From Dryococelus australis (Eukaryota > Arthropoda > Insecta > Phasmatodea > Phasmatidae), in NCBI GenBank assembly GCA_029891345.1, contig CM056993.1, positions 273,018,900 through 273,082,899 on the forward strand: 64,000 nt of DNA, written 5' to 3'. Position numbers and translations under genes: made by a program. Numbering within the stretch: the stretch's first letter is position 1; each line of letters begins with the position of its first letter. A model generated the notes under the pieces. It had not been told where the DNA came from, ran no database searches, and saw only the letters and a program-made list of their open reading frames with translations. Below are positions 1 through 11,045 of the stretch, piece by piece.

Positions 1-205
1 CCCATGTTTGCGCTTTTGGAATCAAGTAAGAACTTTCCTTTTTTCTACATGTAACCACATATGTGCATTCTCGAGACTGTGGCCATGTGTATACAAACTT
101 TTTGGCATTGTAATTAACCTCTTATGTACTTTTCAAACGATGTTATTCTCAAATTGGTGATAATAATATATGATTTAAACAATATATACAATGTAATTTA
201 AATTT

Positions 206-236
206 GAAGCAGTCATTTAAGAAAGGGCATTAGTCC
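206..236 (+). repeat. left terminal inverted repeat of the Sola-like element
   Basis: Begins gaagcagtcatttaagaaag and pairs with 3033-3063. It is preceded directly by the target duplication attt. Confidence 0.8.
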
Positions 237-302
237 AAAAACAGAGAAAACGTGATTATTTCATAGAATTAATCCTTAGATCATAACTCATCATCTCTGT
301 AA

Positions 303-414
303 AGAAAGGGCACGTGTCCCACCTCTCAGTGCCACTAAGCTACGTATGTTGTAAAAGAGATCTAGCTATCAGTATTGAAAAGGTACTTGTCCGTGGACAA
401 GTGCCCATTCTTAA
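303..414. repeat. subterminal motif repeats
   Basis: The TIR core motif gaaagggcacttgtcc recurs inside the left end: direct near 305-320 (gaaagggcacgtgtcc) and 380-391, and inverted near 395-415, where ggacaagtgcccattctt is its reverse complement. A further direct copy lies near 2884-2899 at the other end. Such clustered subterminal copies are typical of transposase binding sites; that role is inferred. Confidence 0.6.
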
Positions 415-690
415 TTGACCTATGTAGTGAGCGGAATAACGTTAGGTATTTTCGATTCGACCTCTCTTTTTGACGTTGCAATTTGTGAGAGTTGTGATTT
501 CCAGTTAATAGCAAATTAAATACACTTATTATTAAAATACTTCTGTGGAATGGAATGAAAAAAGTGCAAATGGTCAAACATAGAGGTTGAAACAAACACC
601 TCTATGCTTCTACATATATTATGTATATATCTATGCTTCCTGACATTGTAAATAGTCACGACATTGTGCAGTAGAAGGAAGTGTGCAGTA

Positions 691-2735
691 ATGGCATCAA
701 CTAGTGAGTGTCCCAGTCCAACAAAAATGAGAAAAAACGGAATACGACACGAGGAAAGACATAAATGCAATATTATTAAAAAGACTAAAGTTAAAGGATT
801 GTAACACCAGAACTACAAAGGAAAAACTGTTCCAGCAATATTAATAGGTCATCCATGTGGGTAGGTTAATGTTCATCACTTTGAAATATTTTGCTTTTTA
901 GTTTGTGAACAAAACCAAATAGAAATGAAGTAACTTTGTGCCAATGTGTTAATATACATTCATAAATATTTTTGTCTACTGATAGGGACCCTTGAAAATA
1001 ATGTTCCAGTAAGATAAATAGGTCAGCCAGGCAGATAGTTTACCTTTGTTTACACATTACATTGTGTTATTCTTTTATGTTACGTTTTTGAACAGATGCA
1101 TACGTTATTGCTTCAGTAAGATTTCTGAAGAACAACAAATGCAAATCTTCCAACGTTTGTATGATATGGGTACGAAGAATGAGCAAGACATTTTCTTATC
1201 CAGCCTTATTCCTCAAGAGATAAAACGAATTCGACCGCGCAAAGAATCATCTGTAAGTAAACCTAAAAGGTTTGTTTACAAATACTTCATTTTGGTAAAT
1301 TGCCAGAGATCTGAGGTTTGCAAGAAAGCTTTTGTGAGTCTCTTTGGGGATGTAAGTGTGAAGAGACTGCGACGCCTCCAAAATTATATTTTTCAAGACA
1401 AAACTCCGAAAGATATTAGAGGTATTGGTAACACAAATATATATCTTCCTAACAAATATGTGCTGCTACTGAATGAACACATATCATCATTCCCAGTTTC
1501 TGTCACACACTATTCCTCATGCCAATACAGATTCCTTCCACCAGAGTTGAATTGCCAGAAAATGTGTTATATGTTTAAAACTAAATATCCCAACTCTCCA
1601 ATAACTTATAAGTATTATGTGAACTATTTTAACACTCATTTTGACCTGTCGTTTGGCCCTCCTCAAATTGACACTTGTGTTAAGTGTGAGTAATTGATGG
1701 TTAGACTGAAGAGTCCATCTCTTAATGTAGTTGCCAAAAGAGTAGCAGAAGCTGAACTCCAGATACACAAACGTAGAAGCAAAAAGTACTTAAATAAATC
1801 GAAAACAACAAGAGAAGAATGTCAAAACAATCCGGAATTGTTGGGACTTTGTTTTGAATATCGTCAGGATCTTCCCTTGCCTAAAATACCCGTCCAAGAT
1901 ATTTTTATATGAGGCAATTGTGGGTTAACATATTTTGGGTCCATAATATGAAGACAAACGTATCAGTTCTGTGCACCTACTATGAAGGTATTGCACGTAA
2001 AGGTGCCAATGAGGTGTGTACATTTTTACTGAACTATATAACTGAATATGTGCCGCATAGTGTGAAAGCACTCAGAATTTTCTCCTATGGAGCTGCTGGC
2101 CAAAAGAAGAATCATATAATGACCCGACTGCGTCAGGCTCTTTTTGATACAAAAAGGTTCGACAAAATACAACATTATTTCCTGATACGAGGTCATTCCT
2201 TCAACGCTTGTGACCGAGATTCTTCTATTATCAAGAAAGTTGTTAAAAAGGTTGACCGAATCTATGGTGTAAAACAGTATTGTGAATTGCTTCTTAATTC
2301 ACCGAAACAACCAAATAAGTTCAAAATCAATCTTGTTGAGACGCGTGACATACTGAACTTCGTCGAGTGGTGGCCAACAATGTATAAACGGGGTGGTATT
2401 TGAGAAGACTCAAGAAAAAGAGATGTCGCAAAAACGGCAAAGGTGCTATTTCAGCCAGTATCATTTATGCATTTTGAGTATTCGTCTGAGAACCAAGAAA
2501 CTCTGACCACAAGGGAATTTATAGATGGACTGGTGCACCACACTTTCAGTTTGAAGCTGAAACACAGTGTTAAGTTAGCAACTGAACAGGCATATGAAAG
2601 ACCAAATTGTATAAATGACAATAAGACTAAAGACCTGAAGAAACTTCGTATTTATATACCTGAAGAATACACAGGTTTTTTTCTATGAAATTTTGCAGTG
2701 GCCGACCACACGCAATAACAGTTCGGACAGTGCTT
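691..2735 (+). pseudogene. DUF7869-type transposase-like gene, spliced, decayed
   Basis: Exon 1 starts at the ATG at 691 and runs to 860, followed by a GTAGGT donor. The acceptor gaacag ends at 1095, and the next exon stays in frame across the junction, restoring a Cys motif (PCG joined to CIRYCF) typical of this repetitive insect family. Downstream blocks also fit: SEEQQMQIFQRLYDMGTKNEQD, then FPVSVTHYSS, then YVNYFNTHFDLSFGPPQIDTCVKC, then GAAGQKKN, then HYFLIRGHSFNACDRD (family consensus roughly SDxCxGQNKN and HSFxPCDRD), then the C-terminal RIYIPEEY. Decay: in-frame stops at 802 and 1691, a frame change near 1909 and more after 2403; the usual Asp before GxxGQ is Tyr here. The family is recognised from memory as DUF7869; its role as a DDE/RNase H-like transposase is supported by the flanking TIRs and target duplication. 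Start to end about 550 codons, normal for the family. Confidence 0.75.
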
Positions 2736-3032
2736 AAAATGCTCATATAACAACCTTTGCTATTAACAATAATAAGTATTGTTTACTTGTTATCTATGTA
2801 GGCCCTGCTCCTCACATTTATATATGTATGTATATATGTAAATAAAGTGTACATTTGTATCCACTTTGCATATTTTCGTTATAGAAAGGGCATTTGTCTT
2901 AAATGTGAAACATGTATATCCATATTTTAATGTACATTCATGAGTACTTTGACTTAAGATAGAGAATCTTCGAACTTTATTATTCATTTAGTAAACAATC
3001 ACTTTTTGTCCATCCTGAAAAATGGCTTTTAT

Positions 3033-3063
3033 GGACATGTGGCCTTTCTTAAATGACTGATTC
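3033..3063 (-). repeat. right terminal inverted repeat of the Sola-like element
   Basis: The reverse complement begins gaatcagtcatttaagaaag and is followed outward by the second attt duplication at 3064-3067. Confidence 0.8.
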
Positions 3064-3067
3064 ATTT

Positions 3068-4690
3068 GTTGTTTTAGTAATTGCCCTCGAGGCCCCTGAA
3101 CTACTTCAAGATGTAATATCTGTAACCATATGTTGGCTTTGTGTAGTCTTTACTAATCAACATACTTATATATTGATTTGATTGTCATGTAACCTATATT
3201 AATGGAATATCTTTAAGGATATCTTATTTTATTACCAGGTGGTCGAAGGTAATACAACATAATATATAAAGTAAATATAATAATACAAATATATATATAT
3301 AAAACCATGGCAAAAAATATATATATAACCATGGCCAAAGTTAACATTTGCATCAATGCTTACATATTTATGAATTACTCATCCAGATAAATATAAAGGT
3401 ATCATTATTTATTTATTTATTTATAATTTATCAAATAAATTGTCTGATTTCATGATTGTATGAAATCTTGGTGAATTAAGTATATCATACACTTATTTGA
3501 AAAAATGAAATAAGTTTTACTTATTTCCAAACCCCCCACACACAGCAATCTTGATCCCACCTTCTTTATAACGAAAGCACATGTTGATGCTGGAGTTCAC
3601 TTCACGAGGCTAACACATAACACTATGACGAATATACTACTCTGACTAACTTGAATATATTCTCGTTGTATTAAAACTAGGTTAGAGGACGTGTATAAAC
3701 AACTCAAAGCTTCGAATTCGGACCCTCCCGAGTGTGGGTATAGTATATTCCAAATGCGGCAACTCATTTTTTTTTATGTTTAGAACCGATTCGGTATCAA
3801 AATGGCTCAGAACGCTCCACGATCAGGTGGCCCCTCCGCATTCAACTTTTTGGACATGATCATGCGACACGAAACTCTTCATTACAAGGTACAAATAATG
3901 TCTTTAATTTTCCGGAAGAAATAATCAATTACGATGAGTTAACCTCCAACTTTTTCTCGAGTTACAAGTATCTATTTTATGAACTGTTACTGCACATTCA
4001 TTTTATGAGCACTTACTAAACGCTAATAAGTTCACTCATGAATATAATTTATCATGGTAACTCTGTCTGAAGCAGGTTTTTGGTGGCAATTACTTAAAAA
4101 CGATCTTGTCCTGAACTATCTGGCATTCCCGAGGCACAAGTTACATCATATCTCTATACACAAGGTTAATTTGCAGTCTATACTTCTGTGGGTCTTCAAC
4201 CGTGACATTAACATTTTATTAGTGAAAAGGTTGGGACAGAGTTTATTGCAGTAGTATTTTCAAATGTCATGTGTATTTAATTGCTGAGATATTTCCATAT
4301 ACAGGAGTTAGGAAACAAAGCCAACTTTAACGGTCTACAAAAAAAAAGTTGTTTACAACCCATGATCTGTCTTGGAAGCTGCATTCTTAATCTTTCTGAG
4401 GTATTCGTTTTTTACTTCTAGGAGAAAATATTTCTATTACGTCGAGCGATTTCTTATACAAATCTTGAATTTCAGATATGCTGCAGCGTAGTTAGCATGC
4501 CAGACCGTTGACCACAGTAATTATCCCACTATAGTGCAAAAGGAATAGCCCGCTGGTAGGGTGATGATAAAGGGGGGAGGGGTTGTAACCTCACTATGCT
4601 CCTAATGTCAAAACAGGTGGTGCAAAAACAGGTGGTCCAACAAACCAGTATTAGGTTATTAATAAGCCTATAATAATTATGCAAATTTGT
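3068..4690. other. AT-rich, nothing recognised
   Basis: Contains a short TA run near 3288-3330 and small direct repeats (cattatttatttatt near 3402, and aacaggtggt twice near 4612-4635). I see no convincing gene or element ends. Confidence 0.5.
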
Positions 4691-4693
4691 AAA

Positions 4694-5096
4694 GGTTGTT
4701 CACGGTAAACTGAGCACTTTTGAAAGTCCTGCTTAAGATCTACTTGTATGTGCTTTGTGAATTATTCTACCATACGTAAAATTAACACTGTCATGGGCCT
4801 TATCACTTTATTCATGCGTCGGTCAAGTGTAATTGTAAAATTATTTCAAAATTATTATTTTTTAATTTATTAGTTAATTTTTTACTTGCGTACATTTAAA
4901 ATACAGAACCAAATAAGTAATTTCAGTATTCCCAAATGTTTACCTAACGCTATTTATTCAATGCGAAAATATAGAACTATTTTCCCTTCCGTCGTTAGCA
5001 ACTTTACTGTGCGCATTAGACTTTGTGTATCCCTAGGGATTTATGCAGTTAGAGACAGTGACATTTTTAAAATTGCTCAATTAATCGTGTACAGCT
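4694..5096 (+). mobile_element. MITE, GGCTGTTCAC family, long form
   Basis: The left end reads ggttgttcacggtaaactg followed by agcacttttgaaagtcctg. The right end, near 5070-5096, is a decayed inverse (gtgtacagctt). Its inside, from tgcttaagatctacttgtat onward, matches other long copies at 14.4, 48.1, 50.5, 51.5 and 62.1 kb. No coding sequence, so a non-autonomous element. Confidence 0.75.
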
Positions 5097-5203
5097 TGTA
5101 ATTGCTGTAAACTATGGTTCATTTTATTTCATAGTGAAGTAAATTTTCCCTTGGTAGCCTAGATATTTGTCCTAACTAACACACGTGTAGCAGCAGAATC
5201 AAC

Positions 5204-5420
5204 TCACAGGGTTACGGCGACGCCTACCGCGTTTCCGGTGATGGCGGTGGGATGTAGGCGCACTATCCACACCGTCACCGCGGCCCCGCAACAGAAATGG
5301 TGTGGCGGGTTCTTTGAAGCGGCGCGCCCATTAGCCGACTGGCTTCGCAAGACGGTAAGCGGGGCCTTGTGTCTGGTAGCCTGGCTACCACGTACTGCAA
5401 CCTCCAGCATATAGCGCACT
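5204..5420. promoter_or_regulatory. CpG-rich island
   Basis: About 200 bp with abundant CpG in an otherwise AT-rich region, containing gcggcgcgcccattagccga. It could be an old promoter or a GC-rich repeat body. No gene is attached. Confidence 0.35.
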
Positions 5421-5839
5421 TTCCAGAACGATCCATCTCAACTCCAGATTTTCCACTCGCTCCCTCAAAACCCTCGCACGATTGTTACTGACATCAAGCT
5501 CGAATTTAGTTTATGCACATAATATTATTAAATTGTGAGCTGTTTAGAGAACACGCCGAATACACTGCTAAGAATAATAATCGGCAAGTTTAGATACGCC
5601 CAAACATACAGCGGCGCCATCTTAAAGTCCATGATCCTTCTTTGTGGAGATCGGGACTGCTTGTATATCCCTCCGCGAAATGGCGAATAAAGGTCCGATC
5701 ATAATTACAGTTTTTCTTTCCTTAAAAATAAATAACATGAACGAACATGATAAAAACTTGACTTGTAAAAAGATCGACAGGGTATTTTTAAATAATTTGC
5801 ACTGAACACTGAGAAAAAATCGAACAAAATATTTCTTTG

Positions 5840-6020
5840 TATAGGGCCAAAAAAAAAGCCTATATATTTAATTACCCTAACAAAATATATTGTTGAGCAA
5901 ACAAAATTTGAAAAGTAACAAAATTACTTTTGGTCGTCTAGCAAAATATATGTTTGAATAAACAAAATCTCTGTGTTGGGCCAAAAAAATTAGCGCCAAC
6001 TAAATATTTTGTTGAATCAA
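5840..6020. repeat. short self-complementary AACAAAAT-type repeats
   Basis: Repeated small palindromic units such as acaaaatatattgttg and aaatattttgttg lie every 30-60 bp. Related CAACCAAAT units occur at 6610-6790 and 60240-60310. Family unknown. Confidence 0.4.
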
Positions 6021-6116
6021 CTGTACATCATTGTCTGGCCACTTATTTGACTGCCTTCGTCCAAAAATACAGCTCGAGGGTTTGTTTGTACTTTTTGTGA
6101 CAATTAGAATAGTATA

Positions 6117-6350
6117 GGCTGTTCACAAAAAGTGAGCACTTTTTAAGGCCCTTATAAATTTTTCCTTTCATCCAATTTCCATCTTCCTGCTGCTTTTTAA
6201 TATAAACATTGCAATGGGACCAATAAACACAGTGTATACATTTCACCATTATCAAAATTTAATGCCTGAGGCTGCAATAAGATATATTAATAAGTGGTCA
6301 ATGTCTGTTGGGAAGGCCTTAAAAAGTGCTCACTTTATCGTGAACAGCCT
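6117..6350 (+). mobile_element. MITE, GGCTGTTCAC family, short form
   Basis: Ends ggctgttcac and gtgaacagcc are perfect inverses and are flanked by TATA on the left and TATA on the right, consistent with a TA target duplication. 234 bp, no coding capacity. Same short class as copies at 13.3, 37.3 and 41.1 kb. Confidence 0.85.
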
Positions 6351-6609
6351 ATAACCGTGTTTGTTAGTGCATCTATTGATGCTTAACAATCGTATAAACA
6401 CATTAATAAAACAATGCAACAAGAAACTGACAAGTAAAGCTGTAAAACTTGAAAAATTTGTTTGCACACGATGCCCAATATTTGCAGTATATCTATTTGA
6501 AAGCAGTCCGATTTCGCCAGTTGTCACATTAGCTGAGATTACTAAGGCAGCGCTCGGACGCAGATCAACTACTAGGTTCGAAACTAGGTCGAACTTGTAA
6601 ACCTTTTAC

Positions 6610-6790
6610 ATATCGGCCCAAACTGTTTAATGTACGTGTAGTCAAACAAATCGTTAGTTGCGCCAACCAAATCTTTCAGTTTGGGGCAACCAAATGATAA
6701 CAAAATAATTTGGTTTCAGCAACAGAATATTTCATTGCCCCTGTACAAACACATAATTTGGTTGCACCAAACAAATCTTGTGATGTTTCT
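6610..6790. repeat. CCAACCAAAT / ATTTGGTT interspersed repeats
   Basis: Units such as gccaaccaaatctttcag, gcaaccaaatgataac and ataatttggttgcacc alternate in orientation. They resemble the block at 60240-60310. Confidence 0.4.
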
Positions 6791-6855
6791 GACTTCGTGC
6801 GAGACTGTTATTCTCATTGGAAATTAAATTTTTGAAATAACTACTATTGAAAAGT

Positions 6856-7292
6856 TTTTATAGTCCATTCGCTGTCTCCTCGCACTTTTTTAAATCAAAC
6901 TTGTGAAAAATAACCCCATGTATGACGTATTTGGTTCTCTCCTAAACATGCCATATATCAGTAGTGTTTTACACTTGTGTTAACAGGAAAGTACCTTATT
7001 CCTTGGTTAACTCGAACATTTACTTTAGTTTGTCCTTAAATTATAATATTTCGATCAAAATCAATACGAATAAATATAGGGAAAATATGTGTTTGTTGGT
7101 AATGCCTAGTAAGAAATAGCTGTTATGTGAAATATTATTCGAGTGAGTGGCCACGAATGTGTCGCGTTGTCCCTTTGGTGTAATTTCCGTAACTTGATTA
7201 AGCTTTGTTTCAATGGGGCGGAGAAATATATTGAAAGTAGAACGTAAGCAGGGCTTGATAAAAGTTGGAAGTAATGGTGAATGGTGTATATA
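6856..7292 (+). mobile_element. MITE, TAGTCCATTC family
   Basis: Left end tatagtccattcgctgtctc; right end gtgaatggtgtata, the inverse of the start. Internal blocks (taaccccatgtatgacgt, gcctagtaagaaatagct, gtagaacgtaagcagggctt) are shared with copies at 9.8, 10.2, 13.2 and 55.0 kb. Non-coding. Confidence 0.75.
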
Positions 7293-7339
7293 ATAATGTA
7301 TTTCTGACACTTTATACACCTTTGCGTCTGCGTTATAGA

Positions 7340-7631
7340 TAGGGACGGGCGTTTGTAGCGAAAATATTATTGGTCTTGCTAGAATTCAATATCCTACGTT
7401 CACAATCACAACTTGCTTTGGTTTTTGTCCGAGTGTCTACGTGAGAAGAATTGTTCTTATTTGACTGGACCAGTCGTAATAAAGTACACGGATATTGAAC
7501 GACCGTGATTCGCGGTAAGACACTTGAGGCACGTGACATTTGAAATAATCAATCACGAAAGTGCATATTAACTTGAGTGTTTTGGAGTACAACTGTCAGT
7601 GAAATACTTTCGCGAAAAACACCTGTCCCTA
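7340..7631 (+). mobile_element. hAT-type MITE with perfect 8-bp duplication
   Basis: A 292-bp element starting tagggacgggcgtttgtagc and ending aacacctgtccctA, an imperfect inverse. The 8 bp gttataga stands immediately on both sides (7332-7339 and 7632-7639). An 8-bp duplication with a TAGGGA end is the hAT signature. Other copies lie at 8.9, 11.2, 12.9, 25.8 and 61.9 kb. Confidence 0.9.
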
Positions 7632-7725
7632 GTTATAGATATTTCTTTATATTTTATTTTTATGCAACGTGTCATGTAGGTTGAGATCGCACCAATACAA
7701 AGTTTGTAGAAGTAATACTGCCGCC

Positions 7726-7965
7726 TTATGAGAAACACCAAATAGCTCGCCCGTCTCCTAACGGAACGGCGTGGCGGTTCGTTTGATGCGAGCGTGGCCG
7801 TGCTCTGATTGGTTGTGCGAGGCTCTGGGAACGTGCCTCGTGTCGGGTTATGCTACATCCTCCGAGAGATTGCCTATTGGCTGGGTTGCCGGGCGGCGAG
7901 CACGTGACCAGGCGCTCGCTGATTGGCGAGCAGCGTTCCGACACGTCCAAGGCCAGTGACGCAAC
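7726..7965. promoter_or_regulatory. CpG-rich segment with CCAAT and E-box motifs
   Basis: CpG-dense. Three ATTGG (inverted CCAAT) motifs lie near 7807, 7874 and 7920, and a CACGTG E-box lies near 7900. This looks like a vertebrate- or insect-type CpG promoter, but no downstream gene is recognised. Confidence 0.35.
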
Positions 7966-8003
7966 TTCGTGTTACGAGTGGCATTTTCATTGCTACACTC
8001 TTA

Positions 8004-8626
8004 AACCCCTGTCACACTGTCAAATTTCTCCTTCGAACTGCTTTTAATAAGTTTAGTCAAATAAACTGGGACAGTTATGACGTCATTGAAACGTCACAAA
8101 AGCCGCCATATTTGTCTGAAAAAGTGGGATGGCTTCTGTTGCCATCAAACATCTGAAAATTGGACCGGTTCTAAATTTTCTTTGATGTAAAGAAACTTTA
8201 AAATAACGAACAATTGCTGGAAACGAAGTAAGTTATGACGATATTTAATTTATGTAGACTTTGTCTGGTCATGAATGCTATTTTAAGTGAATATTGCACA
8301 TATTATTACGAACTCAGATGCATTAAATTTCTTTGTGCAGGAAGCTTCTCTGATAACTAAAATTTGTATTTAGTAATGAAGCTAAAATAAATTACAAAGT
8401 TCCTTGCATTTCTTCCTGTAATGGGTTGCAAGGAAAAAAAAAAAACAATATCTCGCTATGAATGTAATTTTTAAATAATAATTCAAATTAGATTCTCCCA
8501 GTAAATAAATTTGACAGTGTGACACATTTTCAAACACATTCAAGATTATTTGATGGCCGTATTTTGTCTTCAAATTTTACTGTCAAATATAGTTTAAGGC
8601 GAATATTTGACAGTGTGGCAAGGGCT
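8004..8626. mobile_element. Harbinger-like MITE with TTA duplication
   Basis: Start aacccctgtcacactgtcaa; the reverse complement of the end reads agcccttgccacactgtcaa, so the inverted repeats are about 30 bp with a few changes. TTA stands on both sides (8001-8003 and 8627-8629), the 3-bp TWA duplication typical of PIF/Harbinger. 623 bp, non-coding; TGACGTCA occurs inside near 8077. Confidence 0.75.
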
Positions 8627-8639
8627 TTACGGCTCCCGC

Positions 8640-9385
8640 ATACCTTATTGGTGCTTGAACTTTTTCAACGAAAGTGTTAAAACGTGCGTCCAACGTGCTG
8701 ATGTACGGAAAGAACACGCACTTCACACGAGGCCTGTCGACTGTTTTAAAAGCGTCACACACATTAGAAACACCATTCCAGAGTACTCCAAAATTGCTTA
8801 AATATTTTTTTCAATGTGCTGTATCTCAAAGTATACGCGTCAGATAGATACACACAAAACTACTCAAGCGCCCTGAATTGAACCTTCCTACCGTCTATCC
8901 ACGGATAAAATAATAGGGTCATATCTGAATATCCCATAGGTAGAGATGATGGTTTATCGCCGGAAGTTGACGGTTTGCTAGGATTCAATATACTGTATAC
9001 ATGTCTGACAGTTTTCTTTCCTTATTGGCTGCCATGCATCTATGAAGCTACTACCCCATTTCACTGGGCCAATGAGGATTGTGATACTATAAGACAGAAC
9101 GTTCGTGATTGGTCTGCAAACAATTCAGCCGAGTCGAAACCTTGTTCATCCAATCATGAAAGAATAAACTAGTTTGAATGTTACAAAAGATATGTTGGTT
9201 CAAAAAATGTTCGCGATTTTCCATGATCTCTACCCATAGGTACAATCAGTGGTACTAGAACACTGCATGTCAGTTCAGAGCCTTGCGCTTAGCGGCGATG
9301 GCGCACTTGATCCGCGTGGCAGTGTCGCCCTTATAGCTCCTGCGCTTCTCGATCCCAAACGCGGAAAAAGCGTTGCCATGTGGGT
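8640..9385 (+). repeat. dispersed repeat, copy 1
   Basis: Aligns by eye with 50903-51370 through gtccaacgtgctgatgtacg, gtatacgcgtcagat and cagttcagagccttgcgctt. This copy is interrupted by a hAT-type MITE at 8941-9232. Family not recognised; no coding sequence. Confidence 0.6.
8941..9232 (+). mobile_element. hAT-type MITE nested in a dispersed repeat
   Basis: Starts tagagatgatggtttatcgc and ends with the inverse ccatgatctcta. The 8 bp cccatagg is duplicated exactly (8933-8940 and 9233-9240). The related repeat at 51.1 kb has the same site once (ggtaggtac), giving an empty-site control. Same length (292 bp) and related inside to the copy at 7340. Confidence 0.9.
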
Positions 9386-9763
9386 CTCATCGTAGCCGTT
9401 GTGACTATTATATATATATTTTTTTATAAGTATGTAATATTACAATGTATTTTTTCCAGGGCTGAAATTAAATTCGATATTTTATTGTCCATTCGTAAAT
9501 GTGAGCACTGAAATAAAAATGTGTTAGTTGGAAGTGTCAAAATGGCTGTGGGTAGCCCTCTGTTTGCAATATGTTAAAACAGTGTTCTAAACTATAGCGA
9601 CGATGCTGTATCTTTTCCGAACAGATCACTGTGTTAAATCCGTATAGTTGCCGCATAAAACCCTGATGAAACACAACACACGTAAAGCTTGTTCATGCTA
9701 TTTTTCATCGCTGTCCCAATGTCTCGTTACTGCCGGACGTGACTCGGGAATTAATTTTTTTTT

Positions 9764-10197
9764 TTTAAGTCCATTCTCGATGACTTTAAAATTTATCTGA
9801 AGACCTCTTGAAGTTATACGTTCAGGATATTCCTCCGCCCTCATGCAAGCAAGGCTTAACCAAGTCTAGAGAATGAGACAACGCACCGCATTCGTGTGCA
9901 CTCAGTTTAATAATGTTTTGGATTAAAACTATTTCTTACTGGACATTAGAACTATTTCTTACACACCTATTTTCTACCTAATTTTATTCATGTTAATTAT
10001 AAATGAAATATCAGAATTTATAGACAATATTGAGTAAACATTCAAACTAACCGGAAGAAAGGTACTTATATATTTACAGAGGTATAAAATGGCATGTGAT
10101 ACATGGCATATTTAGGAAATAACTAAACACGTCATACATGGGGTGATTTTTCAAAGGTTTGATTTTAAAAAGTGCGAAGAAACTGCGAATATGCTAT
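9764..10197 (-). mobile_element. MITE, TAGTCCATTC family, inverted copy of a head-to-head pair
   Basis: Reads as the reverse of 6856-7292: agtccattctcgatgacttt is one outer end, and the inner end abuts a second, opposite copy at about 10198. The shared blocks acgtcatacatggggtgatt and its inverse aatcaccccatttatgacgt face each other. Confidence 0.75.
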
Positions 10198-10198
10198 A

Positions 10199-10850
10199 TA
10201 GTCTATTCGTGGGCTCTTCACACTTTATGGAAAAAAAACCTTTGCAAAATCACCCCATTTATGACGTGTTTAGTAATTTCCTAAATATTCCATGAATCAC
10301 AAGCTTTTTATTTTTCGTTAAATTAAAGTTTTACCACTATGTTATTTATAAATAGTAATGTCTCATTTTTAATAAATATGTATAAAACAGTGAGAAAACA
10401 TGTGTGTTGGTAGCGCCTAGTAAGAAATAGCTCTCATTCAAAACATTATTACAACTAAGAGCGCACAGATTCGGTGTGTTGTCCTTTATTGTAATTTTTT
10501 AGTATTAGTTAAGTGAGTGAAGAGATTTGGACGGCTCTAAACAGTGAGGTGTTCAGAGCCGATGAGGGTGAATGAGATGAGTATGGGGCAGCGCCGGAAA
10601 GGAGCGGGGGAAAGGGGTGATCCCAGAGAAAACCCGCCGACCAGCGGCATCGTCCGGCACGATTCCCACATGCGAAGATCCGGAGTGACCCGGTCGGGGA
10701 TTGAACCCAAATCGCCTTGGTGGTAGGCGAGCAGGCTAACCGCTAGTGTTAGTTAACCTCGGTTTGCACAAGGCGGAGGAGTCTCCTGGAAGTAGAACTT
10801 CAGCAGGGCTTCGGGGAAGTGTGACGTAACAGTGAATGGATTATACTAGA
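10199..10850 (+). mobile_element. MITE, TAGTCCATTC family, second arm with a SINE inside
   Basis: Starts tatagtctattcgtgggctc and ends gtgaatggattata. It is interrupted at 10513-10748 by a SINE. The block gcctagtaagaaatagctct matches the 6.9-kb copy, and the tail gtagaacttcagcagggctt resumes after the SINE. Confidence 0.75.
10513..10748 (-). mobile_element. tRNA-derived SINE, copy 1
   Basis: On the minus strand a tRNA-like head (gcggttagcctgctcgccta, then ggttcaatcccc as B box) is followed by a CpG-rich body with aatcgtgccggacgatgccg and a tail core tcatcggctctgaacacctc. The 8 bp ttagttaa is duplicated at 10505-10512 and 10749-10756. Related copies: 37.0, 49.7, 51.9 and 53.0 kb. Confidence 0.85.
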
Positions 10851-10859
10851 GCGAGTTAA

Positions 10860-11045
10860 CGAGCAACGTGTCACCTCGGCAGTCGCCAGCGGCGGAGTGG
10901 GAAGCACCAAGCTAGCAGTCACGCGTCGTGGCGTGGGAGCGCGCCGATTATGACGTCAGAGCCCGCTCCCTCCCCTTAGCAACCGTCACCATCGGCATCT
11001 TCTCCGGCGCCCGCTGCTGCTACACGTCGCTGCTTCCTCTTTAAC
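10860..11045. promoter_or_regulatory. CpG-rich island with CRE palindrome
   Basis: Contains TGACGTCA near 10951, many CpG and gcgtgggagcgcgccgatt. Promoter-like, but no gene is recognised next to it. Confidence 0.35.

Larger units (their letters stand above)
206..3063 (+). mobile_element. Sola-like DNA transposon, nearly full length, decayed
   Basis: A 2.86-kb element is bounded by imperfect 31-bp inverted repeats: 206-236 and the reverse complement of 3033-3063 agree at 26 of 31 positions and share the core cagtcatttaagaaagg. The four bases outside each end are identical (attt at 202-205 and 3064-3067), which is a clean 4-bp target duplication. The inside carries one decayed, intron-containing gene on the plus strand (691-2735). 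Copies of a gaaagggcacttgtcc-like motif recur just inside both ends. A 4-bp duplication and GA-starting ends fit the Sola superfamily as I remember it; the superfamily name is inference, while the ends and duplication are seen directly. Confidence 0.75.

Noticed and set aside
7771-8156. Overlapping GC-rich frames
   Set aside because: Explained by the CpG-rich island and the start of the Harbinger-like MITE; no motif.
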